Source: Erysipelotrichaceae bacterium
GTDB taxonomy: Bacteria; Bacillota_I; Bacilli_A; Erysipelotrichales; Erysipelotrichaceae
Reading direction: 5' to 3'
Assembly (NCBI GenBank): GCA_022767445.1
Contig: JALENJ010000065.1
Location: forward strand, 1 to 53,255
DNA: 53,255 nucleotides
Numbering within the stretch: the stretch's first letter is position 1; each line of letters starts with the position of its first letter. Made by a program: the position numbers and the translations under genes. Below, in pieces: positions 36,587 to 44,323 of this stretch. The notes beneath the pieces are model-generated. The model searched no databases and was not told the DNA's origin. It worked only from the letters and a program-made list of their open reading frames with translations.

Positions 36587-37951
36587 ATGAAAAAATTTGA
36601 AGATTTTAATCTAAAAGAAACAACGATGGCATTTATTGAAATGAATCATTTCAAACAACCAACGCCGATACAAGAACAGGTCATTCCTACAGTTCTACGT
36701 GGGAAAGATGTCATAGGTTTATCCAGCACAGGTTCTGGTAAGACACATGCATACTTAATTCCAATCATGGAACGAGTTGATGTTACTAAGGATGAGGCAC
36801 AGGTTGTCATCACAGCTCCTACAAGAGAGTTAGCTGCCCAGATATTTGAGATGGCGAAGGTGATGGTAGATATTTTGCCAGAGTTAAGAGTTCGTCTATA
36901 TATTGGTGGTAAAGAGAGAAGTAGAGATACACAACAACTTGAAAAGTCTCAACCACATATCGTGGTCGGAACACCAGGAAGAATTAAGGACTTATTCTTA
37001 AATGGTGGTGGTCTACGTATCGATAAGGCAAATCTATTGGTTGTGGATGAAGCTGATATGACATTAGAGTATGGATTCTTAGATGAGATCGATGCTTTTG
37101 CGGGTAGACTTGGACAAGATCTACAGATGTTAGCATTTAGCGCAACAATGCCAGATCAATTAAAGCCTTTCATCAATAAGTACATGCATCATCCAATTAC
37201 ATTCCAAATTGGTGAAAAAGTACGTTTTAATCCAGATATTCAACATGTATTGGTACCTTGTTATCATCATACGTATGCAGAGGCAATCTTATCCATCTTA
37301 CCAGGCTTCCAACCTTATGTATGTTTGATATTCGCAAATACGCGTCAACAAGCATCCTCCATCGCAGAAGAGCTACGTAAGCATAAAGTATCCGTCAGTG
37401 AGATACATGGTGACTTAACAAGCCGTAAGCGTAAGCAAGCAATGAAGAGTATCGCAAATGCAGAACACACATATGTCGTTGCGACTGACTTAGCTGCTCG
37501 TGGTATTGATATCGGTGAGGTGACACATGTTATATCCTGTGGTTTCCCTGATGACTTAGAATACTATATCCACCGTGCAGGAAGAACTGGAAGAGCTGGA
37601 TCTAGTGGTACTTGTTATGCACTGTATCAAGAGTCGGATGATCAAGCAATTCGCTCCTTGCAGAAGATGGGAATTAAATTCTCACATGCTAGATTCCGTA
37701 AGGATGCTTGGCAAACACTTCATCCATATGGACAAAGACGTCTCAAGGCGGATGATGAGTTAGAGAAGAAGATTTCTCAGATTATGACCAAGAAGAATAC
37801 AAAAGTGAAACCTGGTTATAAGAAGAAACGTGCAGCTGCGATTGAGCGTGTTCATCGTCAAAAGAAGAGAGAGATGATTCGTTCTAAGATACGTGAAGAA
37901 AAGAAAGCAATGTATAAAGAACGTGCTAGAAAAGATAGAGAAGGACTATAA
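36587..37951 (+). CDS. cshB: DEAD-box RNA helicase, CshB-like
   Basis: 454 residues. Q motif (HFKQPTPIQEQVIP), motif I SSTGSGKT, Ia APTRELA, Ib GTPGRI, II VVDEADM (DEAD), III SAT, then VI HRAGRTGRAG. The tail is long and very basic (KKNTKVKPGYKKKRAAAIER), suited to RNA binding. Bacillus cshB lies next to ispH, which supports the assignment. CshB is a cold-shock helicase of the degradosome-like network. The gene starts close to the divergent ispH promoter. Confidence 0.9.
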   Translation: MKKFEDFNLKETTMAFIEMNHFKQPTPIQEQVIPTVLRGKDVIGLSSTGSGKTHAYLIPIMERVDVTKDEAQVVITAPTRELAAQIFEMAKVMVDILPELRVRLYIGGKERSRDTQQLEKSQPHIVVGTPGRIKDLFLNGGGLRIDKANLLVVDEADMTLEYGFLDEIDAFAGRLGQDLQMLAFSATMPDQLKPFINKYMHHPITFQIGEKVRFNPDIQHVLVPCYHHTYAEAILSILPGFQPYVCLIFANTRQQASSIAEELRKHKVSVSEIHGDLTSRKRKQAMKSIANAEHTYVVATDLAARGIDIGEVTHVISCGFPDDLEYYIHRAGRTGRAGSSGTCYALYQESDDQAIRSLQKMGIKFSHARFRKDAWQTLHPYGQRRLKADDELEKKISQIMTKKNTKVKPGYKKKRAAAIERVHRQKKREMIRSKIREEKKAMYKERARKDREGL

Positions 37952-37963
37952 ACATTATTCACT

Positions 37964-38031
37964 AGAGATTTTATTCCTGAAAAGTAGTTTGTATGAAAAC
38001 TAAGTTCAATATAGGGATAAAATCTCTTTTT
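37964..38031 (+). terminator. Terminator after the helicase gene
   Basis: AGAGATTTTATTCC (37964-37977) pairs with GGGATAAAATCTCT (38014-38027), 14 bp with one G-U pair, around a 36-nt loop; TTTTT follows. Confidence 0.8.
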
Positions 38032-38046
38032 ACTTTTCTATATGAG

Positions 38047-38057
38047 TAGAAGCGACT
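38047..38057 (+). repeat. Left copy of an 11-bp direct repeat
   Basis: TAGAAGCGACT, identical to 39494-39504. The pair brackets the broken merR/hydrolase cassette. The right-hand copy is also part of a terminator stem. Confidence 0.55.
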
Positions 38058-38439
38058 TATTGTAAAAATTCACCAAAATTTTTTAATTCTTCTAAAAGAT
38101 CATTTGTATTTTGAGTTAATACGATTAGTTTTTTGTGAAGTTGTTCTAATTTTTTAAGCTGTAAGTGTATGTCATTTTCTTTTTGGTCAAGCGTTCCATT
38201 AAGTAGTTAGTATCTACTTGATGATTCTGAATAGCTTGATAGAATGCACGAACTTCTGCAAGTGGAAAGTCTAAATATGTTAAAAAACGAATACTTTGTA
38301 AGATTTGGGCATGTTTATCCTCATATTGCCGATAGTTATTTTCTGAACGCTTTGGTGAGGGTAAATGACCAATACTTTCGTAGTAACGAATTGTTGAGAT
38401 TGGAATATTCGTAAGTTGTGATAATTTTTTGCTATTCAT
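38057..38439 (-). pseudogene. MerR-family regulator, frameshifted
   Basis: The first ~80 codons encode a MerR HTH (SKKLSQLTNIPISTIRYYESIG, then LPSPKRSENNYRQY) and the start of its dimerisation helix. The frame then ends early at 38146. The missing C-terminal coiled coil (HLQLKKLEQLHKKLIVL, ending NFGEFLQ) continues in another frame down to TAA at 38057. The total length of 383 nt is one base short of a 128-codon gene, so a single-base deletion near 38190-38215 is the simplest explanation. The intact protein would be about 127 residues. Its operator promoter, transcribed divergently, is intact. Confidence 0.8.
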
Positions 38440-38450
38440 AAGCTTTCTCT

Positions 38451-38481
38451 TTGACTATAAAGTTACTTTATAGTCTATGCT
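38451..38481 (+). promoter_or_regulatory. MerR-type promoter with perfect operator dyad
   Basis: TTGACT (38451-38456) and TATGCT (38476-38481) are 19 bp apart, the overlong spacing used by MerR activators. GACTATAAAGT (38453-38463), one central base, ACTTTATAGTC (38465-38475) is a perfect 11-bp-arm palindrome filling the spacer. This is the textbook geometry of a MerR-activated promoter for the hydrolase gene. Confidence 0.85.
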
Positions 38482-38510
38482 AAGGTTGTTAAATACACAA
38501 TAAGGAGAAA

Positions 38511-39492
38511 ATCTATTTCAAAAAATTATTAAGAGGTTTAGCGTTTCTATCGATATCCGCAGCTCTACGGGGCTACGCACGCTTGATAGAAGGTCGTTCT
38601 TTATCTAGCTGGGCAATTGAACGATTCTTCTGGGTTAGTGAAGGGAAGAAAACTTTTCGAAAAATGTCAGATCAGTACTTTGAAAAACTATTATTAGAAG
38701 AGCAGTCGATCAGAGATCAGCCTTACAGGAACCTCGTATCTCACAAGAGATAACTGAAACAATCGTTGATGGCATGCAAGTATTTACTTGGAATGATAAA
38801 AACGACAAGAATCAAAAAATTATCTTATATATCCATGGCGGAGCTTATCTAAGCCAGCCAATCTCTTTTCACTTTCATGCAGTAGATAAAATAGCTAGAG
38901 ATTTGGATGCAAAGGTTGTTTTTCCAATCTATCCTAAAATTCCTAGATATCCTTATAAGGATGCCTTTTCAAAGATGGAGACCCACTATAAGCAAGTTCT
39001 AGCAGAAACATCAAGTTCTCATAATATTATGATTATGGGAGATTCAGCAGGAAGAGGATTTAGCCTTGGATTTTCTCTATACGCTCGTGATCATAATCTG
39101 CCAGAACCAAAAGATATTATCTTACTGTCGCCATGGTTGGATTTAGCAACAGACAATGTAGAAGCAGTTAACTATGAGAAATTCGATCCTATTTTGTCTG
39201 CATGGGGCTTAAATCGGATAGGAGAGTTATAGGCTAATGGTAAAGATAACATGAAAAATCCTTATGTCAGTCCAATCTATGGGAACTTTGAAGGTCTGGC
39301 AAGATTACTATTTTGGTTGAAACTCATGAAATTTTCTTGCCAGACAATCAGAAGTTTCATCAAATGTTGGAAGAAAAAGGTATCGAACATAACTACTTTG
39401 AAATGGATAAAATGAATCACGTATTCCAAATTTACCCAATCCCTGAAGCGAAAATGATCCAGAAGCATATTGTTGATATTATTAAACATTAA
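38511..39492 (+). pseudogene. Alpha/beta hydrolase (esterase/lipase family), multiply broken
   Basis: Decayed relative of the alpha/beta hydrolase fold-3 (GDSAG) family. The oxyanion motif YIHGGAY and nucleophile motif MGDSAGRGF are readable in the middle frame (about 38774-39232). Lesions: no usable start codon at a proper distance from AAGGAG 38502-38507; a frameshift near 38700 consistent with loss of one A (LLLEE then AVDQRSALQEP in another frame); a TAG at 39230-39232 where Trp is expected (GEL-stop-ANGKDNMKNPYVSPIYG); a frameshift near 39298 consistent with loss of one base. After that, the tail with the catalytic His (KITILVETHEIFLPDNQKF and MNHVFQIYPIPEA) runs to TAA 39490-39492. Confidence 0.85.
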
Positions 39493-39493
39493 T

Positions 39494-39504
39494 TAGAAGC
39501 GACT
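39494..39504 (+). repeat. Right copy of the 11-bp direct repeat
   Basis: TAGAAGCGACT, identical to 38047-38057; here it forms the left arm of a terminator hairpin. Confidence 0.55.
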
Positions 39505-39532
39505 CTAAATTGATTTGTAGAGTCGCTTCTTT
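39495..39532 (+). terminator. Terminator after the hydrolase pseudogene
   Basis: AGAAGCGACTCTA (39495-39507) and TAGAGTCGCTTCT (39518-39530) form a perfect 13-bp stem with a 10-nt loop, followed by a short T run. Confidence 0.75.
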
Positions 39533-39572
39533 ACAAATATATTCTCTAATATAGAATTATATTTTTCGGATA

Positions 39573-39598
39573 AAAGAAAAAATCGACCGAAGTCGATT
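39573..39598 (-). terminator. Terminator of the tRNA-Glu gene
   Basis: AATCGAC/GTCGATT 7-bp stem with a TTCG loop on the minus strand, followed by TTTTTTC. Confidence 0.8.
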
Positions 39599-39603
39599 CT
39601 TAG

Positions 39604-39677
39604 TGACGCGTACGGGATTCGAACCCGTGAATGCCGCCTTGAGAGGGCGGTGTGTTAAGCCGCTTCACCAACGCGCC
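39604..39677 (-). tRNA. tRNA-Glu (anticodon CUC)
   Basis: Minus-strand cloverleaf: acceptor GGCGCGT/ACGCGTC, anticodon stem CCGCC/GGCGG around loop CTCTCAA (anticodon CTC), T arm ACGGG-TTCGAAT-CCCGT. It closely follows the Gram-positive tRNA-Glu pattern (GTTGG, AAGCGG, ACACCGCC). The 3' end is not followed by CCA; CTA follows instead, so CCA would be added after transcription. Its own promoter and terminator flank it. Confidence 0.92.
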
Positions 39678-39701
39678 GTATTTCCTGAAGCTTGCTTAAT
39701 G

Positions 39702-39730
39702 ATTATACTAAATGCTTAAACATACTTCAA
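39702..39730 (-). promoter_or_regulatory. Promoter of tRNA-Glu
   Basis: On the minus strand TTGAAG (39730-39725), 17 bp, TATAAT (39707-39702), 25 nt before the mature 5' end. Confidence 0.75.
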
Positions 39731-39823
39731 TATAAATTTTTAAAAGTTGAGGAATCATCTCGTGTTTTCTTAGAAATATCTACTTTGAACTATGCTATAC
39801 TTGGTACGTTTAAGGAGTATTTT

Positions 39824-40453
39824 ATGCATGCTAGAATTTTGAAGTGTTTCAAATGGTTAATATTTGCAGTCTGTATTTTGACCTTTATATATCTATTAAT
39901 ATCGGTGAAAAGGTATCAGGTCTTAACGATGGATACTGTTGTTTATGATTGGATAGCTAGAAATCTTATCAGTGATCGTTTTACGCCAATCGTTAAGATT
40001 GTAACGCATTTTGGTGGCCAGATTGTAATTGTGATACTTACGATACTCGCTATCATTTTATTGAAGAATAAAAAGATAGCGACAAGTGTTGTTGTCAATA
40101 TTGTGCTTGTTGCGATCATGAATCAAGTCGCTAAGCATTTGATACAGCGTCCTCGTCCTATCGGATTTCGTTTGATTGAAGAGGCTGGGTATAGTTTCCC
40201 ATCTGGTCATTCCATGGCGAGTATGGCTTTCTATGGTTTCTTGATATATCTTCTATATACTAGAGTGAAATCGCCATGGATCAAATGGGTAGGCATCGTA
40301 TGTTTGAGTATGTTGATTGTTGTGATTGGTTTAAGTCGTATCTATCTTGGGGTACATTATGCAAGTGATGTTCTTGCAGGATTTGTATGTTCGTTAGCGT
40401 TTTTGATTGTTCATACAAGTATCATGAATCGGTATATGAAAAAGGAGCTTTAG
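39824..40453 (+). CDS. PAP2-family membrane phosphatase
   Basis: 209 residues with five or six membrane segments. The three PAP2 motifs are complete: KHLIQRPRP, PSGHSMAS and SRIYLGVHYASD. Candidates for the substrate are undecaprenyl diphosphate (lipid carrier recycling) or phosphatidic acid/PGP; sequence alone does not decide. ATG 39824 follows AAGGAG by 6 nt; an upstream in-frame ATG lies over the tRNA promoter region and is unlikely. Ends in a bidirectional terminator shared with ispG. Confidence 0.9.
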   Translation: MHARILKCFKWLIFAVCILTFIYLLISVKRYQVLTMDTVVYDWIARNLISDRFTPIVKIVTHFGGQIVIVILTILAIILLKNKKIATSVVVNIVLVAIMNQVAKHLIQRPRPIGFRLIEEAGYSFPSGHSMASMAFYGFLIYLLYTRVKSPWIKWVGIVCLSMLIVVIGLSRIYLGVHYASDVLAGFVCSLAFLIVHTSIMNRYMKKEL

Positions 40454-40462
40454 AGCTCCTTT
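40441..40462. terminator. Bidirectional terminator between PAP2 gene and ispG
   Basis: AAAGGAGCT/AGCTCCTTT, a 9-bp stem with a TTAG loop; both flanking stop codons fall within or next to it. Confidence 0.7.
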
Positions 40463-41528
40463 ATGCTTTGTTTTCAGCGATAATCTTTTTGATTTCATCT
40501 AGTAGAGCTTGTTTTAGCTCTGATTGTGGGACTGTACGTATGACTTTTCCTTTTCGAAAGAGGATACCTGACTTGGATCCTCCAGCAATACCGATATCGG
40601 CACGACTGGCTTCTTGCATACCGTTAACAGGACATCCCATGACTGCGACTGTAATATTGGATTTGATCGAGTGTAGGTATTCTTCTATCTCTTTGACAAC
40701 TGGTAACATATCATACTGAATTCTTCCGCAGGTTGGACATGCGATGAGATCTGGCACATCCTCAATGAGTCTAAAGCTTCTAAGAAGTGCTTTACCGATA
40801 ATCAACTCATCTTTAGGTGGACCTGATACTGAAATACGTATGGTATCGCCAATACCTTCATGAAGTAATACACCTAAAGCTGCAGATGACTTGACTGCTG
40901 AATCCGCAAATCCACCAGCTTCTGTAACACCTAAATGTAGAGGGTATTTAAATGTCTTGGCTGCTAATTCATAAGCTGCAATAGTAAGTTCGACATTGGA
41001 GGATTTAAACGATAGACAGGTATCATAGAAATCCATACTCTCTAGAATATCAATGTGTTTTTGTGCACTCTCTACAAGTGCTTCTGCACATGGACCACCA
41101 TACTTCTCTAGTAGTTCTCTTTCAAGAGAACCGGCATTAATACCAACACGAATTGGTACATGTTTTTCTTTACACTTGGCAACAACCGCCTCTGTGTTTT
41201 GACGAGAGCCGATATTACCTGGATTGATACGAATTGCGTCAATACCACCATCTAAGCAAATCAAAGCAAGACGATAGTTAAAGTGTATATCAGCAATCAA
41301 AGGGATATTAATACGTGCTTTAATTGCAGGAATTGCATAGGCATCTTCTTCATCTAAGACAGCCGTTCTAACAAGTTGACAACCATTTTGTTCAAGTTCG
41401 TTAATCTGTGCAACGGAGCGGTCAACATCCTTGGCAGGTACGTTGGTCATTGACTGTAAGATACATTTGTTTTGACCACCGATTTGAACATTTCCTACAA
41501 ATAGGGCACGAGTTTCAGTTCGTTTCAT
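40461..41528 (-). CDS. ispG: 4-hydroxy-3-methylbut-2-en-1-yl diphosphate synthase
   Basis: 355 residues. N-terminal TIM barrel (IQSMTN-type start ILQSMTNVPAKDV, LIADIHFNYRLAL) and C-terminal [4Fe-4S] domain with cysteines in IACPTCGR and VMGCPVNGM. It converts MEcPP to HMBPP, the substrate of IspH encoded at 35619-36530. ATG follows AGAAGGAGA. It is a single-gene minus-strand unit. Confidence 0.95.
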   Translation of the reverse strand: MKRTETRALFVGNVQIGGQNKCILQSMTNVPAKDVDRSVAQINELEQNGCQLVRTAVLDEEDAYAIPAIKARINIPLIADIHFNYRLALICLDGGIDAIRINPGNIGSRQNTEAVVAKCKEKHVPIRVGINAGSLERELLEKYGGPCAEALVESAQKHIDILESMDFYDTCLSFKSSNVELTIAAYELAAKTFKYPLHLGVTEAGGFADSAVKSSAALGVLLHEGIGDTIRISVSGPPKDELIIGKALLRSFRLIEDVPDLIACPTCGRIQYDMLPVVKEIEEYLHSIKSNITVAVMGCPVNGMQEASRADIGIAGGSKSGILFRKGKVIRTVPQSELKQALLDEIKKIIAENKA

Positions 41529-41642
41529 TTTATTTTATTTCTCCTTCTAGACTATTATAGCTCACGTAATCATTAATAATCGATTTTTTCACTTTTGTTT
41601 CAATTTCTATTGTTTTTTTGCGTGTTGGAAGTAGAAAAGCAC

Positions 41643-41671
41643 TTGGAATTGATTGGTGAATATGGTATACT
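41643..41671 (+). promoter_or_regulatory. Promoter of rpmG
   Basis: TTGGAA (41643-41648), 17 bp, TATACT (41666-41671), followed within 17 nt by the AGGAGG of rpmG. Confidence 0.7.
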
Positions 41672-41703
41672 CATCATGCAAAATCTCAGGAGGATTATTA
41701 ACA

Positions 41704-41853
41704 ATGGCAAGAGAGAATGTAATCTTGGTATGCACAGAATGTGGTGAAGAAAACTACATCACTACAAGAAATAAGCGTAAGCACCCTGAAAAGTTGGAAG
41801 TTAAGAAATATTGTCCACGTTTACGCAAAGTGACATTACATAAGGAGAAGAAA
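41704..41853 (+). CDS. rpmG: 50S ribosomal protein L33
   Basis: 50 residues, typical bL33: [20 protein letters not shown] then a basic [16 protein letters not shown] segment. The ATG at 41704 lies 10 nt after AGGAGG. The zinc ribbon normally has two CxxC pairs; here the first (Cys10, Cys13) is intact but the second reads CPRL (Cys37, Leu40), so one ligand is missing. Loss of zinc binding occurs in C-minus L33 paralogues, but those usually lose more than one Cys. The stop codon TAA is at 41854-41856. Confidence 0.93.
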
Positions 41854-41874
41854 TAACCGTTAGGTTATTTTTTT
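41851..41874 (+). terminator. Terminator of rpmG
   Basis: AAATAACC/GGTTATTT 8-bp stem with a GTTA loop, then T residues; the stop codon of rpmG is inside the left arm. Confidence 0.8.
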
Positions 41875-41880
41875 GTACAT

Positions 41881-42486
41881 ATGAAGCTGGATATATTACC
41901 AATTGGTCAGTTTGAAGAAAACTGTTATATCTTACATGATAGTGGTCATGTTCTATTTGTAGATCCAGGACGTCATTATAAGAAGTTGATTGAAATGATT
42001 GGCAAGGATGAAGTGGTTGATGGTATCCTGTTAACACATGGTCATTCTGATCATACAGGAGCCACAGATGATATCTGTGATTTGTATCATTGTCCTGTCT
42101 ATATGGATTTCAGGGATTATCCATTGGTTGATCCAAAAACAGCTAATCTGTTTTCAGAGGGTGCTCCTGTATACGCAGATATCCAGGACTTATCAGGTGA
42201 TATATTAGAGATAGGTCAGTTCAAATTGAAGATATACCATACTCCAGGTCATACCGATGGTAGTGTATGCATGCAGTATAAGAACATACTCTTTACTGGT
42301 GATACACTATTCCAGTTAAGTTGTGGTAGAACGGATCTATATTCCGGTAGTGATGAAAAGATGAAAGCTTCCTTAGACTTCTTAAAGACTTTACCACATG
42401 ATTTAAAGGTCTATCCAGGACATGGATCATCTAGTACCATTGGTTTTGAAGTTGAAAACAATCCCTATATGATTTCTTATTTCTAG
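41881..42486 (+). CDS. Metallo-beta-lactamase-fold hydrolase, glyoxalase II-like
   Basis: 201 residues. The metal motif HxHxDH is THGHSDH (His53, His55, Asp57, His58), with further ligands in YHTPGHTDGS, LFTGDTLF (bridging Asp) and VYPGHGSSS. It belongs to the YcbL/YqgX branch of glyoxalase II-like thioester hydrolases; the physiological substrate is unsettled. The ATG stands 7 nt after the rpmG terminator T-tract and has no visible Shine-Dalgarno, which is unusual in this genome. How it is expressed is unclear. Confidence 0.88.
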   Translation: MKLDILPIGQFEENCYILHDSGHVLFVDPGRHYKKLIEMIGKDEVVDGILLTHGHSDHTGATDDICDLYHCPVYMDFRDYPLVDPKTANLFSEGAPVYADIQDLSGDILEIGQFKLKIYHTPGHTDGSVCMQYKNILFTGDTLFQLSCGRTDLYSGSDEKMKASLDFLKTLPHDLKVYPGHGSSSTIGFEVENNPYMISYF

Positions 42487-42530
42487 TTTATTCTATTTTA
42501 TGTAAAATACAGGTATAAAGGAAACGGCAT

Positions 42531-43268
42531 ATGAAGAAAATATTAGTGTTTGTATTGAGTATACTTGTTTTAAGTGGTTGTACTCATAAAGATACAGTGA
42601 TTCAACAAGAAGATAGAGTAGCGATATCACAGACGGATTTTACTGAAGAGGACGCAAAGAGTCTCGTCGAACACGCCTTGAAACAACAATATCCCGAGCG
42701 TGAAAGCACAGTTATAGATGTAGTAATCAAAGGTAATAATGTATATGGTATTTATACCTACAACAAGAAGGGTAAAGAACTACGTCAACAAGTTAGTTTA
42801 TACTCTGTATCTAGAAATAAGAATGATATGGATGATATCCTCTACTTACAAAGCTCCTTTGGTGCGGTTGATCAAAGTACACTGACCATGATCGAGGAAA
42901 AAGAGATACCAGTAGATAATACGGTTGAACAACCAGAAAGCACCAAGGAGAAAGAATTTGATTTACCAAATGTAGTTGCAGATCCAGATTCCGCTTCCAG
43001 CAAACAGGCAACAGAGATTCAAAATGGAGATGGTTTATACATTGTTCGCTTCTATTTGAATGCAGGTAAGCTTGATATCTCTGGCAAACATACAGGTGAG
43101 GGTAGCTTCGTGGTGAAACTATATGACCTAGAACAAAATGTCGTCAGTGATATGGTGGATATTGAAGGATATGGTGAATACGATCAAAGTGTAGAAGTTC
43201 CTGTTGGATACTACTACTTAATTGCCAAGATATCTGGTGGAAAATTTGATATGAATTATGCGTATTAA
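42531..43268 (+). CDS. Lipoprotein of unknown function
   Basis: 245 residues. Signal peptide MKKILVFVLSILVLSGC with lipobox LSGC (Cys17). The first domain contains EEDAKSLVEHALKQQYPE and a beta-rich VIDVVIKGNNVYGIYTYNKKG. A linker follows, then a C-terminal beta-sandwich-like domain (GLYIVRFYLNAGKLDISGK and VEVPVGYYYLIAKISGG). No family recognised. A terminator directly after the gene separates it from the comG operon. Confidence 0.75.
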   Translation: MKKILVFVLSILVLSGCTHKDTVIQQEDRVAISQTDFTEEDAKSLVEHALKQQYPERESTVIDVVIKGNNVYGIYTYNKKGKELRQQVSLYSVSRNKNDMDDILYLQSSFGAVDQSTLTMIEEKEIPVDNTVEQPESTKEKEFDLPNVVADPDSASSKQATEIQNGDGLYIVRFYLNAGKLDISGKHTGEGSFVVKLYDLEQNVVSDMVDIEGYGEYDQSVEVPVGYYYLIAKISGGKFDMNYAY

Positions 43269-43294
43269 TGTTCGAGTAATTCGAACATTTTTTT
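43267..43294 (+). terminator. Terminator before the comG operon
   Basis: ATGTTCGA/TCGAACAT 8-bp stem with a GTAAT loop, followed by a run of T. Confidence 0.85.
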
Positions 43295-43339
43295 GTGGAA
43301 TCTGCAAATGATCTTTGAATATACAAGTGTGAGGACATT

Positions 43340-44323
43340 ATGGAAGAAAGACTTGTAGAGATTTTAAAGATTGCAGTGGAGTTTCATGTGACGGATATTC
43401 ATTTTCATCTAAAGACGTATCCCAAGGATTTACTCAGCATTGAAATGAAGATTGAAAATGAAGTAAAACAACTAGTACCCAAGGAAGATGATATCCGTTT
43501 ATTTCATTACTTGATGTATAAATCAAATTTGGATTTGTCTGATATGCATCAACCACAGACAGGTAGATTTGAGATGTTGATTGACGATAAACCAATATCA
43601 CTACGCTTTGCGTTAGTTTCCAGTTATCATACAACCTCTGGTGTACTACGTATATTAAACCAACATCCAATCCTACATGTAGAGGATCTATGTGTGGATT
43701 ATGATACGACAATTTGGTTAAGAAATATTACCAAGCATACATCAGGATTATTCGTCTTTTCTGGTCCAACCGGTTCTGGTAAGACAACAACGTTATATAC
43801 GTTGTTGAATGAAACAAAAGGAAAGAAGATCTTTACACTTGAAGATCCAGTAGAGGTCTATCATGAAAACTATGTCCAGATACAGATCAATGATCATCAA
43901 CATCTATCTTATGATGAAGGAATTAAACAATTGATGAGACATAATCCAGACATCATCATGATTGGTGAGATACGTGATAGTCAAGCAGCTTTGATGGCTG
44001 TTAGAAGTGCACTAACAGGACACTTGGTGGTTACTAGTTTACATAGTCAAAATTGCTTATCCACATTAGATCGTCTATTAGATTTGGGGGTGGATCGTTA
44101 TCAATTAAAGGATGTATTGATTGGTATTTCAAACCAACGACTATTTAATCTTGGTGAGGGAAAACGCGTTGGTATCTATGAATATATGAATCAAAAGGAG
44201 GTTGAATATGCCCTTGAAAACCATCAAGTCTCCCAATCGTTTATCCCGCTTCACAGCAAACTTCAAACAGCAGTTGCCCAAGGATATCTGGCATCTGATT
44301 ACTTGGAAGAATACACACTTTAG
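43340..44323 (+). CDS. comGA: Competence pseudopilus ATPase ComGA
   Basis: 327 residues, a GspE/PilB-type secretion ATPase without the long N-terminal domain, as in ComGA. Walker A GPTGSGKT (142-149), Asp box LEDPVE (168-172), Walker B IIMIGEIRD (205-213), His box GHLVVTSLHS. It powers assembly of the com pseudopilus that captures DNA for transformation. It heads a seven-gene operon. Its 3' end overlaps comGB by 116 nt. Confidence 0.95.
   Translation: MEERLVEILKIAVEFHVTDIHFHLKTYPKDLLSIEMKIENEVKQLVPKEDDIRLFHYLMYKSNLDLSDMHQPQTGRFEMLIDDKPISLRFALVSSYHTTSGVLRILNQHPILHVEDLCVDYDTTIWLRNITKHTSGLFVFSGPTGSGKTTTLYTLLNETKGKKIFTLEDPVEVYHENYVQIQINDHQHLSYDEGIKQLMRHNPDIIMIGEIRDSQAALMAVRSALTGHLVVTSLHSQNCLSTLDRLLDLGVDRYQLKDVLIGISNQRLFNLGEGKRVGIYEYMNQKEVEYALENHQVSQSFIPLHSKLQTAVAQGYLASDYLEEYTL

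Noticed and set aside
36541-36600. Divergent ispH/cshB promoters
   Set aside because: TATACT (plus) and TATAAT (minus) are visible, but the -35 candidates are poor and the plus start would leave almost no leader, so no promoter is listed.
38047-39504. Insertion sequence around the merR/hydrolase cassette
   Set aside because: No transposase, no terminal inverted repeats; only a short direct repeat, reported as such.
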